A DNA stretch of 64,000 nucleotides from Neorhizobium huautlense (GCF_030811685.1 NZ_JAUSRF010000007.1:1-64000), one strand, 5' to 3'. Positions 36,493 to 46,476 are shown, counted from the stretch's first letter. Numbers and translations: made by a program. Notes: generated by a model not told the origin, from the letters alone.

Positions 36493-37740
36493 ATGACAGC
36501 AGAGGTCATCGTTCTCGGTGCCGGTATCATCGGTGTTTCGACCGCCATTCATCTGGTGCGACGCGGCAAGTCGGTCATTCTGGTGGACCGGCGCAATCCC
36601 GGCGAGGAAACCTCCTATGGCAATGCCGGGCTGATCCAGCGCGAGGGCGTGGCACCCTATGGTTTTCCGCAGAATTTCGGCGTGCTGCTGCGTTATGCGC
36701 TCAACACCAGGGTCGATGCCTTTTATCATGCCCGCGCGATGCCGAAGGTGGCGCCCTTCTTGCTACGCTACTGGTGGCATTCCAATGCCGATCGCCACAG
36801 GCTGATCACAAAGGCTTATGCACCGCTGATCGAACATTCGATATCGGAACATGCGGACCTGATCGAAGCGGCGAATGCCGGCAACCTGATCCGCAAGGAT
36901 GGCTGGACCGAGGTTTTTCGCAGCCCTGCCGCGCTGGAGGCGGAGCTCGCTGCGGCACGGGCAAAACAGGCGGAATACGGGCTTGCATTCGATACACTCG
37001 ACAAGGCGGAGCTTTCGCGGCGCGAGCCGCATCTGAGCGAGGATTTTGCTGGCGGCCTGACATGGCGTGATCCGTGGGCGGTGCTCGACCCGCTGGCGCT
37101 GACACAGGCCTATGTGCGGCTGTTCGAAACGCTGGGCGGACGTTTTGTCCATGGCGATGCCACCACGCTTTCACCCGTTGCCAATGGCTGGACGGTGAAA
37201 ACGCAGGATGGCCCGGTGCAGGGTGAAGAGGTTGTCGTGGCGCTCGGGCCGTGGTCGGACACGGTGACTGCGCCGCTCGGTTACCGTTATCTCGTGGGCG
37301 TCAAGCGCGGTTATCACATGCATTATGCACCGAGCGATGGCGCAAGGCTGAATGGCTGGCTGATGGATGCGGAGCGCGGATATCTGCTGGCGCCGATGAA
37401 CCAAGGCATCAGGCTGACGACGGGGGCCGAATTCGCACTTCGCGATGCGCCGAAAACGCCGGTGCAGCTGGCACGGGCAGAAGCGATCGCGCGAAAAATA
37501 TTTCCATTGGGAGAAAGGCTCGACAGCGAGCCATGGATGGGTGCGCGGCCCTGCACACCGGACATGATGCCGGTGATCGGCAAGGCGCCACGCCATCGCG
37601 GGCTGTGGTTCGCCCTCGGCCATGCGCATCACGGCCTGACGCTCGGCCCGATAACCGGCCGCGTGCTGGCGGAAACGATGACCGGCGAACAACCGGTCAT
37701 CGACATTTCAGCCTACAGGCCCGAACGTTTTCGGGCCTGA
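36493..37740 (+). CDS. FAD-dependent oxidoreductase, second DadA-like
   Basis: This 415-residue DAO-family flavoprotein has Rossmann motif [23 protein letters not shown] and the C-terminal LWFALGHAHHGLTLGPITGRVLAE. It is of the D-amino-acid dehydrogenase/glycine-oxidase type and differs clearly from the dadA at 34242 in its middle. Substrate unknown. A TetR-type regulator gene converges on it from the right. Confidence 0.9.
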   Translation: MTAEVIVLGAGIIGVSTAIHLVRRGKSVILVDRRNPGEETSYGNAGLIQREGVAPYGFPQNFGVLLRYALNTRVDAFYHARAMPKVAPFLLRYWWHSNADRHRLITKAYAPLIEHSISEHADLIEAANAGNLIRKDGWTEVFRSPAALEAELAAARAKQAEYGLAFDTLDKAELSRREPHLSEDFAGGLTWRDPWAVLDPLALTQAYVRLFETLGGRFVHGDATTLSPVANGWTVKTQDGPVQGEEVVVALGPWSDTVTAPLGYRYLVGVKRGYHMHYAPSDGARLNGWLMDAERGYLLAPMNQGIRLTTGAEFALRDAPKTPVQLARAEAIARKIFPLGERLDSEPWMGARPCTPDMMPVIGKAPRHRGLWFALGHAHHGLTLGPITGRVLAETMTGEQPVIDISAYRPERFRA

Positions 37741-37751
37741 ACTCTGCCGGA

Positions 37752-38411
37752 TTACATCGAGGCCGGGAACTTGCCTTCGAAATAGTAGCTGGCCTGGGCG
37801 CGAACGACGGCCTTGAACTGGGAGACGAGAACTTCGCCTTCCTTTTCCGAAACCATCAGGGCCAGACGCAGGGTTGCCGAGGCCATGTGGAACATCAGGA
37901 ACAGGGTGCGGCGATAGGCATCGCGCATCTGCTCGGGAATGAACTGTTCGGTCGCATCGTAGAAATTGTCCGACTGGTAGCGGGTTTCCTCGATGTCGCG
38001 ATCGGCAAGGCTCTTGTCGGCCTGGATGGCGTTGAGAAGATCCTGGGTCGACGGATTCTGACGCAGATTGTTGTAATAGACGTCGAACATCGTGTCGGTC
38101 GCGTTGAGCGCGTCCTCGGACGCCTTGATGCCTTCGATCGACTTGGCGATGATCAGGCGGGTCTGGTCGACATAACGATCATAAAGCATCGCAATGATGG
38201 CCGACTTGTTGGGGAAGTACTGATAGACCGATGCGATCGGACCGCCGGAAAGGGCAGCGATTTCCTTCATGGTGACGGCATCGATGCCCTTTTCACCAAT
38301 CAGATGCATCGAAACCTTCAGGATCTCGTCGATGCGGTCACGGCTTCTTCCCTGCTTGGGAACGCGACGGAGCGACGATGTACTTCCACTGTCATGACCG
38401 AGACCTGGCAT
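37752..38411 (-). CDS. TetR/AcrR family transcriptional regulator
   Basis: 219 residues from the ATG at 38411 (MPGLGHDSGS). The helix-turn-helix is in GIDAVTMKEIAALSGGPIASVYQYFPNKSAIIAML; the C-terminal domain is helical (YNNLRQNPSTQDLLNAIQAD). An upstream in-frame start at 38483 would cross the palindrome at 38448-38462, so the shorter form is preferred. It converges on the FAD oxidoreductase gene with an 11-base gap, so that need not be its target. Confidence 0.9.
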   Translation of the reverse strand: MPGLGHDSGSTSSLRRVPKQGRSRDRIDEILKVSMHLIGEKGIDAVTMKEIAALSGGPIASVYQYFPNKSAIIAMLYDRYVDQTRLIIAKSIEGIKASEDALNATDTMFDVYYNNLRQNPSTQDLLNAIQADKSLADRDIEETRYQSDNFYDATEQFIPEQMRDAYRRTLFLMFHMASATLRLALMVSEKEGEVLVSQFKAVVRAQASYYFEGKFPASM

Positions 38412-38447
38412 AATATTCCTCAAACCGTTATTCGGCGTAGCGGAGCG

Positions 38448-38462
38448 TTGTTGCTGCAACAA
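38448..38462. promoter_or_regulatory. Perfect palindrome upstream of the TetR-type gene
   Basis: TTGTTGC, T, GCAACAA: 7-base arms around one base, ending 37 bases before the regulator's ATG. The symmetry and place suit a TetR operator for autorepression. Confidence 0.65.
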
Positions 38463-39173
38463 GCGCGGTATCCGGATACGCAATCCTAAAACCTGACTAC
38501 TGTACGGAAGTGACCCGCGAACGGATCACCTCCCCCTCGTTTTTATTTTCCGCCGCGCGGGAGGGGCCGCATGGCGCGTGTTCGTCAACCGGCCCTGCCC
38601 AACGGACAGAACCGTCCTTCGACCGTTCGAGGGCACTCCACCCGATCCGTGAACCTCCACGACCACCCTCGCCCAAGAACAGACGAGCAGGTGTCGGAAA
38701 TAGTTTCACGAACCCGACAGATTATCCCAAAAATCCGCACAACAAGCAGAAGCAGAACATCGCCTCATGCTTTCAGCAGCGACCTCGGGAAACCCGACAA
38801 CATATTGGAAATGTGCAAACGCAAGGATTTTCGATGACCTGCAAATCAACGCCAGACAAACCATTAGCGCGGCATGTAGTTTTCCAGAAGATCACTTCAT
38901 GGAAACGTTCATTGCACCGTGAAATTGTACCAGCCCCTCAACCAATAAATGCAACCACTTCCTTTATGAGCAACATGTACTTCATTGATTAGAACGGTTC
39001 AATGACAACATAAGAATATACATCGATTAACATTATTTTTACGCTGAAAAGACCCTCATCACGCGCAACTCGAATGCACTTGCCACCAAGGGGCGGTAAA
39101 AACCTGTCGCGGTGCCTCGACACCTCACCTCAAAAAGCTGCGAATCGGGGCGAAGCGAGCTGCAGGACAAACG
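38463..39173. other. Intergenic stretch, no gene seen
   Basis: About 700 bases between the TetR regulator and rirA. Frames of up to 160 codons exist on the plus strand but show no ribosome site, irregular amino-acid content and many rare stretches. I see no RNA-gene signature. Composition falls toward AT-rich near 38930-39050. Confidence 0.5.
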
Positions 39174-39202
39174 AAAAAAGCCGCGGATCGCTCCGCGGCT
39201 TT
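39174..39202 (-). terminator. Rho-independent terminator after rirA
   Basis: Stem AGCCGCGGA/TCCGCGGCT at 39179-39200 with a 4-base loop, followed on the minus strand by six T. About 50 bases after the rirA stop. Confidence 0.85.
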
Positions 39203-39247
39203 CAAGAAAGTCATTTTTACTTGGGTTGTCGCCCGAACCTGATCCGC

Positions 39248-39727
39248 TCAGGCCGCCGGAGCGCGCAGGGCGGCAGGTTCCACCGGCGGGAACTCTTCCA
39301 GCCCGAGCAGGAAGTTGATCTGCGGACGGGCCTTCACCAGATCGTCGATCGTGTATTCGGCAAGAACATCGAAGAAGGCGTTGAGCGCCTTGCGCAGCGC
39401 GGCGTTGAGGCCACAGCTGTCGACCAGCGGACATTCCGCCACACCGTCCTCAAAACATTCCGCCATGGCAAAGCTGTCTTCGGTGACCTTCACGACGTCG
39501 AACAGCGTGATCTTGGCCGCCTCGCGACCAAGCCTGACGCCGCCATTGCGGCCACGCACGGTTTCGACAAGGCCTGCCCGGGTGAGCGGCTGAAGGATCT
39601 TGAACAGGAAAAGCTCGGACACGCCATAAGCCTTGGCGATCTCGGGGATGCGGCTCAAATGGCCTTCATTCGCGGCGCAGTACATCAGCATGCGAACGGC
39701 ATAATTGGTCTGTTTTGTCAGGCGCAT
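39248..39727 (-). CDS. rirA: Rrf2-family iron-responsive regulator RirA
   Basis: 159 residues: Rrf2 winged helix (MRLTKQTNYAVRMLMYCAAN, PEIAKAYGVSELFLFKILQP) followed by the three-Cys cluster-binding loop in MAECFEDGVAECPLVDSCGL. RirA senses iron through an iron-sulfur cluster and represses iron uptake genes in rhizobia and Agrobacterium. The length and all three Cys are normal. A good terminator follows. Confidence 0.96.
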   Translation of the reverse strand: MRLTKQTNYAVRMLMYCAANEGHLSRIPEIAKAYGVSELFLFKILQPLTRAGLVETVRGRNGGVRLGREAAKITLFDVVKVTEDSFAMAECFEDGVAECPLVDSCGLNAALRKALNAFFDVLAEYTIDDLVKARPQINFLLGLEEFPPVEPAALRAPAA

Positions 39728-39986
39728 CTTCGTCTCCAGAGACTCTTGAAGTCCTATATAGGGGCTTTGCTAGTTTTGAACAATTCCAAATTACAATTTT
39801 CATTCGCGCAATAACATAAATATGCACGCGCCCGAAAAATGCCGGAAAGGCATCCCATCGATTTGATGAGCGCCTTACTCCAGTTTTTTCTTATATGCTG
39901 TTCAGGAGGCCATCACAAGGCCGCGCGGCCGCGTCTTTTGGACACGCGGCGCTGAACCGCCACAACTGGCGGCTCTTTATATTGTA

Positions 39987-40106
39987 TCAGACGATGGAAA
40001 CGACCCAACTGCCGATCGCGAAAACACCGCAGGCCGCGATGAAGGCAAGGCCAAGCTTGCCCAGCTGCACGCGGCGGGCGCGCTTGGCATCCCACTCGTA
40101 AACCAT
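39987..40106 (-). CDS. 39-residue small membrane protein
   Basis: ATG at 40106, 10 bases after GGGGGAG. The peptide begins MVYEWDAKRARRVQLGKLG and then has one membrane helix (LAFIAACGVFAIGSWVVSIV), a positive-inside arrangement. Such short single-helix proteins with an MVYEWD start are common in Rhizobiaceae genomes in my recollection. Function unknown. Confidence 0.6.
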   Translation of the reverse strand: MVYEWDAKRARRVQLGKLGLAFIAACGVFAIGSWVVSIV

Positions 40107-40189
40107 GACGCAGAACTCCCCCAACTCATTACTCGACCGCTAAATTAGTCCGGTCGCCGGGAAGGTCAATGTGTCAAAGCCGTACATTG

Positions 40190-41254
40190 TCACGGATCGT
40201 TAACAGCACCTTCAAGTTGCTGGGCATAATCCCGAATATAGGCTTGCCGGGCCGGCGTGCCGGGATGGGTCGACAGCATGCTGGTTTCACCGCGATCGCC
40301 GAGCTTTTCCTCGAGGATTGCGAAGAAACGTGCCAGAGCGGCGGGTTCGTAACCGGCGGCCTTCATCAATTCCACGGAACGCCGATCCGCCTCTTCTTCA
40401 GCGCCGCGTGAATGGGAGAGCGCCACAAGGGCACCGCCCTGCGAGAGGATATCCTCCACGCCTGAACCGACATCACCGGCGATCAGCATGACCAGCGCCG
40501 CAAAGCCGGCCACGCGGTAGATCTGCCGCAGGCTGTGCTGGCCCTCGGCATGGGCGATCTCATGGCCGAGAACGCCAAGCACCATCTGGCGGTCGCCCTT
40601 GGCGAGCTGCACGAGATCGTCGGTCAGCACCAGCGTGCCGTCCGGCAGCGCAAAGGCATTCGGTCCCATCAGCCGGGCATCGCGAAACAGCAGCTTGTAG
40701 GCGCCCTCGCCGCCCTTGGCATTTTTCGCCAATGGTGCAAATTCGGCGCGAATGGCGTTCTGCTCCGCCTCCGGCAGCTCGCTCGGACGCAGCAGGGTCT
40801 TTTCCAGCGATGCGAGCGTGCTGGCCCCGATCATTTCCGGCACGACCGGTGGCGTGACCAGAACCGCAATCTCGACCATGATCGGCAGAGCGTATCGATA
40901 GATACCGACGGCCAGAAGGATCACGGCAAAGGTGAAGGCGATCAGGCGCGGATGAAACTGTTCCAGCCGATGCACAAAACCGCTTCGCTTGCCGCCATGG
41001 CGGCTGACAAGCGCATCGATGGCGTCATTGTCGCGGGTTTCGAACACCGAGCCATCGACAAAGGTCAGACGCCGCGGGATCGATCCGACCCGCGGCGTGA
41101 TGTCGATCTCCTGTCGACGGCCGGAGGCCAGCGTGGTGCCGTCGGAGACGGCGACAAGCTGGTCCTGCTTTTCTTGAAGATCAGCTGCGACCGCGCGGCT
41201 GGAATGAGCAGGTTGCCATTCGCCCCGCGCGATCACTGTGCCGTCAGAAACCAA
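40190..41254 (-). CDS. M48-family metalloprotease
   Basis: About 354 residues with the zinc motif HEIAH in LGVLGHEIAHAEGQHSLR and downstream Glu in SRGAEEEADRRSVELMKAAG. Two membrane segments (IAFTFAVILLAVGIYRYALPI and GFAALVMLIAGDV) place it in the inner membrane. The start is probably a TTG at 41254, 8 bases after GGAAGG, overlapping the end of the YjgN gene; longer frames would read deep into that gene. The pair is translationally coupled. Confidence 0.88.
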   Translation of the reverse strand: MVSDGTVIARGEWQPAHSSRAVAADLQEKQDQLVAVSDGTTLASGRRQEIDITPRVGSIPRRLTFVDGSVFETRDNDAIDALVSRHGGKRSGFVHRLEQFHPRLIAFTFAVILLAVGIYRYALPIMVEIAVLVTPPVVPEMIGASTLASLEKTLLRPSELPEAEQNAIRAEFAPLAKNAKGGEGAYKLLFRDARLMGPNAFALPDGTLVLTDDLVQLAKGDRQMVLGVLGHEIAHAEGQHSLRQIYRVAGFAALVMLIAGDVGSGVEDILSQGGALVALSHSRGAEEEADRRSVELMKAAGYEPAALARFFAILEEKLGDRGETSMLSTHPGTPARQAYIRDYAQQLEGAVNDP

Positions 41255-42317
41255 AGTCAAATCCTTCCAGATCGAGATATTCGGCGCTGATGGCAGAGCC
41301 GCTTGCTTCCATCGAAGACAATACCTCACCCAGATCGCCGACAACAATGACGCCGGTGTGAATGGCCATGAAACGGGCCATGCGCACGGCTGCCCACGGG
41401 CGCATCAGGCTGAGCGTCAGAACCGTGACGATGACATTGGAAATGGCGACCCATGCATACTGGAAGCGCGGCGCATCGCTGACCAGCTGGTGCTTGCCGT
41501 CCAGCGTGGTGGCGGAGAACACAACGTTGCGCACGCCGATACGATAGAGCAGACCAGCGAGGCCATAGGCAAGGAAGACGAACAGAATGCCCCAATGGAT
41601 CGAGCTGAAGCCGGCCATGCTGTCCAGCATTTCGGTATCGCTCATGGCCTGCGTTGCGGCGGCAGCAGCAAAACCGATACCGACGATCAGCAGGGTACCG
41701 ATGACGATCAGCGCAGCCGGCAGGATCCAGACGCGGTAGAGCGCGCCGATTTTCGGATCGGTGGCAAACGGACGATCGCCATAACGCAGGTTGTTGAAGA
41801 CATAACGCCAGACCCAGCGGCTGGAGAGCGGCGCCAGAATACCGAAGGAAATCGAGGCCACCATGCTGCCGAGCAGGACGGCCACGAAGGCGCCGCCGGT
41901 CGTGCCCTTAAAATCGAAACGCACATTGCGATAGCTGGTGACGCGGGCGCTGAAGCGCAGGCTGCGCTGGATGAGCCAGGGCAACGCCACGAGGATGATC
42001 AGAAACACGATCAGGGCAAAGGGCGGGAAGATAGTCGAAAGAATGTTGGTGACGATGAAGAAAACGAACACGATCAGGCGGCCGATGAAAATCTGCTTGC
42101 CGGTGGCGTGATATTCGAAGGCGCGGCCGGCAATGACGGTGTTGCCGTAGAAATAACGATTGCGGCGCACCTTGGCCCAGGCAGAGTAAATGCCAAGGGT
42201 AACGATCGTCAGAAGTACGTTGACGATCCAGATGCCAAAATATTCGCGCGCGTTTCCGCTGAAAGATGCACGCTCAAGCGTGCCTGACGCCTTGGGCGCC
42301 AAGTCTGAAAAGGACAT
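41244..42317 (-). CDS. YjgN-family (DUF898) membrane protein
   Basis: This 357-residue protein has several paired membrane helices (YFGIWIVNVLLTIVTLGIYSAWAKV, FIGRLIVFVFFIVTNIL) and the DUF898 repeat-like layout with RRNRYFYGNTVIAG. Function is unknown. It overlaps the M48 protease by 11 bases, a recurring neighbour pair that suggests a shared envelope role. Confidence 0.88.
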   Translation of the reverse strand: MSFSDLAPKASGTLERASFSGNAREYFGIWIVNVLLTIVTLGIYSAWAKVRRNRYFYGNTVIAGRAFEYHATGKQIFIGRLIVFVFFIVTNILSTIFPPFALIVFLIILVALPWLIQRSLRFSARVTSYRNVRFDFKGTTGGAFVAVLLGSMVASISFGILAPLSSRWVWRYVFNNLRYGDRPFATDPKIGALYRVWILPAALIVIGTLLIVGIGFAAAAATQAMSDTEMLDSMAGFSSIHWGILFVFLAYGLAGLLYRIGVRNVVFSATTLDGKHQLVSDAPRFQYAWVAISNVIVTVLTLSLMRPWAAVRMARFMAIHTGVIVVGDLGEVLSSMEASGSAISAEYLDLEGFDFGF

Positions 42318-42531
42318 GTATATTTCCCCTATCCTTCAATTGCCGCAGAAAGCGGCAACCCTCAATGATCGGGTGCGGCAATTAGCGCAAAAAAAATCAA
42401 TTTCAATCACAGAATGGAAAAAGGGGAGTTTTACCCTCCACTTCCGATCAGCAAAAAAGGCCTCCCAAACGACGAAGGGCGGCTGACGCCACCCTTCACC
42501 AGGTCTCTGTTTCAAATGGCCTTGGTCCTGA

Positions 42532-44028
42532 TCACTTCATTACCGGCATGACGAATTCGGCACCATCCTTGATGCCGGAGGGCCAGCGGGCGGTGATCGT
42601 CTTGGTCTTGGTCCAGAACTTGATCGAATCCGTGCCGTGCTGGTTGAGATCGCCGAAGGAGGAGGCCTTCCAGCCGCCGAAGGAATGATAGGCGAGCGGA
42701 ACCGGGATCGGCACATTGATGCCGATCATGCCGATATTGATGCGCGAGGCGAAATCGCGCGCCGCATCACCATCACGGGTATAGATGGCAACGCCATTGC
42801 CGTATTCGTGCTTCATCGGCAGGTCGAGCGCTTCTTCATAATTTTTGGCACGCACGACCGACAGGACCGGCCCGAAGATCTCCTGCTTGTAGATGTCCAT
42901 GTCCGGGGTGACATGGTCGAACAGCGAACCGCCGACGAAATAGCCGTTCTCGTAACCCTGCAGCTTGAAACCGCGACCATCGACCAGAAGCTTGGCCCCT
43001 TCCTCGACACCGCGATCGATCAGGCCATTGATGCGCTCCTGCGCCGCCTTGGTGACGACCGGTCCCATGTCCGCCTTGTCGTCCGTATAGGGGCCGATGC
43101 GCAGGGATTCGATCTTGGGGATCAACTTTTCGACGAGACGGTTGGCGGTTTCCTCACCCACCGGCACGGCAACGGATACCGCCATGCAGCGCTCGCCGGC
43201 CGAACCGTAACCGGCACCCATCAGCGCATTGACGGCCTGATCGAGATCGGCGTCGGGCATGATGATCATGTGGTTCTTGGCGCCGCCGAAGCACTGGGCG
43301 CGCTTGCCGTTCGCAGCCGCCGTGCCATAGACATACCGGGCGATCGGCGTGGAACCGACAAAGGAAACCGCGCCGATATCCGGATCGGTCAGCAGCGCGT
43401 CGACGGCTTCCTTGTCGCCGTTGACGACATTGAGAATGCCGGCCGGAAGCCCCGCCTCGATCATCAGTTCGGCCAGACGCAGCGGCAGCGACGGATCGCG
43501 TTCCGACGGCTTCAGGATGAAGGCGTTGCCGCAGGCGATTGCCGGCGCGAACATCCACATCGGGATCATGCCCGGGAAGTTGAAGGGCGTGATGCCGGCA
43601 CCGATACCGACCGGCTGGCGGATCGAATACATGTCGATCGCCGGCCCTGCTCCTTCGGTGAACTCGCCCTTGGAGAGGTGCGGAATGCCGATGACGAATT
43701 CGCAGACTTCGAGACCACGGACGATATCGCCCTTCGAATCCTCGATCGTCTTGCCGTGCTCCTTCGACAGCATGGTGGCAAGTTCATCCATATGCTTGTT
43801 GAGCAGTTCGACAAACTTGATGAACACGCGCGCGCGGCGCTGGGGATTGGTGGCGGCCCATTTCGGCTGCGCGGCCTTGGCATTCTCGACCGCTGCGCGG
43901 ATATCCGCGACGCTGGCCAGCGCCACCTTGGCCTGAACCTCGCCGGTCGCCGGATTGAAGACGTCGGCCGTGCGGCCGCTGGTGCCGGGAACGTGGCTGC
44001 CGCCGATGAAATGTCCGAGTGTCATCAT
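42532..44028 (-). CDS. mmsA: Methylmalonate-semialdehyde dehydrogenase (CoA-acylating)
   Basis: 498-residue aldehyde dehydrogenase of valine and inositol catabolism, forming propionyl-CoA or acetyl-CoA. It has the catalytic Cys in SAGERCMAVSVAVP, an NAD-contact stretch FVGSTPIARYVY, and the family feature PGMIPMWMFAPAIACGNAFI. The start at 44028 follows GGAGGA; 5 codons earlier a longer start is possible. It is divergent from the LysR regulator, a likely controller. Confidence 0.94.
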   Translation of the reverse strand: MMTLGHFIGGSHVPGTSGRTADVFNPATGEVQAKVALASVADIRAAVENAKAAQPKWAATNPQRRARVFIKFVELLNKHMDELATMLSKEHGKTIEDSKGDIVRGLEVCEFVIGIPHLSKGEFTEGAGPAIDMYSIRQPVGIGAGITPFNFPGMIPMWMFAPAIACGNAFILKPSERDPSLPLRLAELMIEAGLPAGILNVVNGDKEAVDALLTDPDIGAVSFVGSTPIARYVYGTAAANGKRAQCFGGAKNHMIIMPDADLDQAVNALMGAGYGSAGERCMAVSVAVPVGEETANRLVEKLIPKIESLRIGPYTDDKADMGPVVTKAAQERINGLIDRGVEEGAKLLVDGRGFKLQGYENGYFVGGSLFDHVTPDMDIYKQEIFGPVLSVVRAKNYEEALDLPMKHEYGNGVAIYTRDGDAARDFASRINIGMIGINVPIPVPLAYHSFGGWKASSFGDLNQHGTDSIKFWTKTKTITARWPSGIKDGAEFVMPVMK

Positions 44029-44147
44029 CACTAAATCCTCCATTCAGTTGGCGGCAGGATGACACTCACATTTGCACAGGGCAACGCCATAGTTTACGCA
44101 TCCGTTGTGCATTTTTCGACATTAAGCGCGAAATCGGGAACAGCGTG

Positions 44148-45044
44148 ATGAACTGGGATGATGTCCGTTTGTTTTTGGCCGTGGCGCGCACCGGGCAAAT
44201 TCTTGCCGCCTCACGCCGGCTCGGCATCAATCATGCGACGCTCGGGCGGCGCATCACCGCGCTGGAAGCGGACATGCAGGTGCAGCTTCTGATCCGCCGC
44301 ACCACCGGCTGCGAACTGACGCCGGAGGGCCACGCGCTTTATGCCAGCGCCGAGCGGATGGAAACGGAAATGCTGGCCATGCAGGCCGCCACCGGATCGA
44401 CCGACGCCGCCATTGCCGGCACGGTCAGGATCGGCGCGCCGGACGGTTTTGGTGTTGCCGTGCTGGCGCCACGGCTCGGCGAGTTGATGCAGCGACACAG
44501 CCAGTTGAAACTGCAGCTGGTGCCGGTTCCGCGCTCCTTTTCGCTGTCACAACGCGAGGCGGATATCGCCATCACCATCGAACGACCGCAACAGGGCCGG
44601 CTGATCTCGGCAAAACTGACGGATTACACGCTCGGGCTTTATGCATCGCGCGACTACCTTAAGCATAGGACCCCGCCACAGACGGTCGATGACCTTAGGG
44701 ATCATGCCCGGATCGGCTATGTGGAAGACCTGATCTTTTCCCCCTCGCTCAATTTCACGGGGGAAGTGATGCGCAACTGGGATGCGGGTTTCGAGATTTC
44801 GAGCGCGATCGGCCAGGTGCACGCGGTACGCGCCGGTGCCGGCATCGCCATCCTGCACGATTATATCGCCCGCGATGACGAGAGCCTTGAGCGGATACTG
44901 CCCGATATCAGTATCCGTCGATCCTACTGGACGACCTATCATGAAAGCATGCGCGATCTGCCGCGCATCCGCACCGTCATCGCATTTCTGCGGGAAATCG
45001 TGCGCGAGGAAAGCGTCTCCTTCACGCCGGGCGGCGAGGCCTGA
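44148..45044 (+). CDS. LysR-family transcriptional regulator
   Basis: 298 residues: N-terminal winged helix (MNWDDVRLFLAVARTGQILA, AASRRLGINHATLGRRITALE) and a C-terminal effector domain of the periplasmic-binding type. It is divergent from mmsA with a 119-base gap between starts, which is the usual arrangement for LysR activators of the neighbouring gene. The inducer is not known. Confidence 0.92.
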   Translation: MNWDDVRLFLAVARTGQILAASRRLGINHATLGRRITALEADMQVQLLIRRTTGCELTPEGHALYASAERMETEMLAMQAATGSTDAAIAGTVRIGAPDGFGVAVLAPRLGELMQRHSQLKLQLVPVPRSFSLSQREADIAITIERPQQGRLISAKLTDYTLGLYASRDYLKHRTPPQTVDDLRDHARIGYVEDLIFSPSLNFTGEVMRNWDAGFEISSAIGQVHAVRAGAGIAILHDYIARDDESLERILPDISIRRSYWTTYHESMRDLPRIRTVIAFLREIVREESVSFTPGGEA

Positions 45045-45141
45045 CACAGCAGACGGAATTCACCGCGTCAGGGATGGAGACCATCGATATCGGCATCGGC
45101 AAGCTGGCCGATGCCGATTCACAGCCGCTGATGCGACTGGT

Positions 45142-45861
45142 TCAGTAAACCGGCTTACGTTCCATGGAGGTCATCTCCGGCTCCGGCGCGAAATGACCGA
45201 GACGGTGCGCCATCAGCATGGCGGTCAGCTGAACGAGATTGCGTGCCCCCATCCGGTCCTTCATGCGCTCGAGGCGATGCTCGACCGTTCGCGGCGAAAC
45301 ATTGATCTGCGCCGCGATTTCCTTGGCGGTGGCACCCTCGACCAGCAACTGCACGATCGATTCGTCCGTGAGATCCAGTTCGGCGTGTTTTTGTGGTGCA
45401 ACGAACATGAAACGTCCCATTGTGCAGGTGAGAACCCATTCCGGGTGTCCCGCGTTTTTCTGCGGCAACATGATCCGGTCGTAACCGACGCTGAGGCCCA
45501 TGACACGGGTCTTGACCACCTCGATCACCGGCTGCTGCGTCTGGATCACCTCCTGCATGCGCGGCACGACGGCGTGCTCCATGAACTGGCGATCCGAGAC
45601 ATCCCCCAGCGGCCCATCGGGCAGAAGCTTGGACATGTCCAGAAGGCGCGAAGCAAATCCGTAGGTTCGGATTGCCCGCATGCGCCACTGCCACGGATCA
45701 CCCTCATCCACACGAATAAGGGTAAGGCGCATGCGCACGGAAAGAAGATCCACCACACTACGATAAATATCGATAGCATCGGCGGGGCGATTGGCGTCGG
45801 ATGCAAGCCATGTATCAAGAAGCTTGCGGCTCACTACTGCAAAAGGTGTCTCTTTAGGCAT
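45142..45861 (-). CDS. LuxR-type HTH transcriptional regulator
   Basis: This 239-residue protein has a C-terminal LuxR helix-turn-helix (ATAKEIAAQINVSPRTVEHRLERMKDRMGARNLVQL, about residues 178-213) and an N-terminal region unlike the acyl-homoserine-lactone domain. It is a clear paralogue of the island regulator at 58189: roughly half of aligned positions look identical by eye, including GYDRI and PQ in the middle. A strong hairpin (AATCGGCATCGGC-type, near 45090-45120) lies at its end, between it and the LysR gene. Confidence 0.85.
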   Translation of the reverse strand: MPKETPFAVVSRKLLDTWLASDANRPADAIDIYRSVVDLLSVRMRLTLIRVDEGDPWQWRMRAIRTYGFASRLLDMSKLLPDGPLGDVSDRQFMEHAVVPRMQEVIQTQQPVIEVVKTRVMGLSVGYDRIMLPQKNAGHPEWVLTCTMGRFMFVAPQKHAELDLTDESIVQLLVEGATAKEIAAQINVSPRTVEHRLERMKDRMGARNLVQLTAMLMAHRLGHFAPEPEMTSMERKPVY

Positions 45862-46436
45862 AAGATAAGTTGTAGTACCCAGCTAAAAACTGACGACATT
45901 CGAGCCGAATATTTCCTCCCGCACAAGGAGAAAATCCTTTTAAACGCAACTGCTTATTTAGTTTTCTCGCATCATTGCGACGATAACGCGAAAACGACAA
46001 CCAGTGGATGCCAAATTCCTGAAATGGCACATACTGGTCCCAAAACGGTTAGATTTTTTTACAGCAAAATAGTGAAAGAACAGTCAAAATAACGAGTTTG
46101 GACGACCAGCAACGCAACAGTCGCCACAGTTTCGCCCAAACAAAGACGGCGAATAACCTTAATATATACCTTCAGGAAAATTGGAAAAGCGAGCCTATCA
46201 ACCTGCAGATCACTGCAAAAAGTTGCGCTTTGCGCGATTTAAACTCGCACTAGTTGTCCACGACGTCGCGTCAGCACAGTCTGCAACCGAAAGCAGGCCG
46301 GATGCCGTGACTGAAATTTCATTCAGTTGCGCAAAAAATCGGCAAGAAAGATGTGACGGATCCGGCCGGGGGCCGAGCTATCGCCTATGGAACTGGGAGG
46401 GCGCGGGTCTGAATATTGCCATATGCGCCCTTCGCA
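45862..46436. other. AT-rich intergenic region between the LuxR-type gene and the kdp operon
   Basis: About 575 bases with no credible gene. It is notably lower in GC than its surroundings, especially 45900-46200. It should contain the promoter of the LuxR-type regulator; no specific operator could be named. Confidence 0.5.
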
Positions 46437-46468
46437 AGCCCCGGCAATGTTTGCACGCTGCCGGGGCT
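46437..46468 (-). terminator. Hairpin after kdpC
   Basis: AGCCCCGGCA, 12-base loop, TGCCGGGGCT: a perfect 10-base stem directly after the kdpC stop. The T run is weak on the minus side and better (GTTTTC) on the plus side, so this may act in either direction. Confidence 0.6.
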
Positions 46469-46476
46469 GTTTTCAC

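Noticed and set aside
38510..38992. Open frame between the TetR gene and rirA
   Set aside because: No ribosome site, irregular composition rich in Arg, Pro, Ser and Gln, and no motif. Left as non-coding.
45075..45149. 24-codon frame from ATGGAGACC near the LuxR-type gene
   Set aside because: It is formed mostly by the inverted repeat ATCGGCATCGGC and its complement, so it is more likely a hairpin than a gene.
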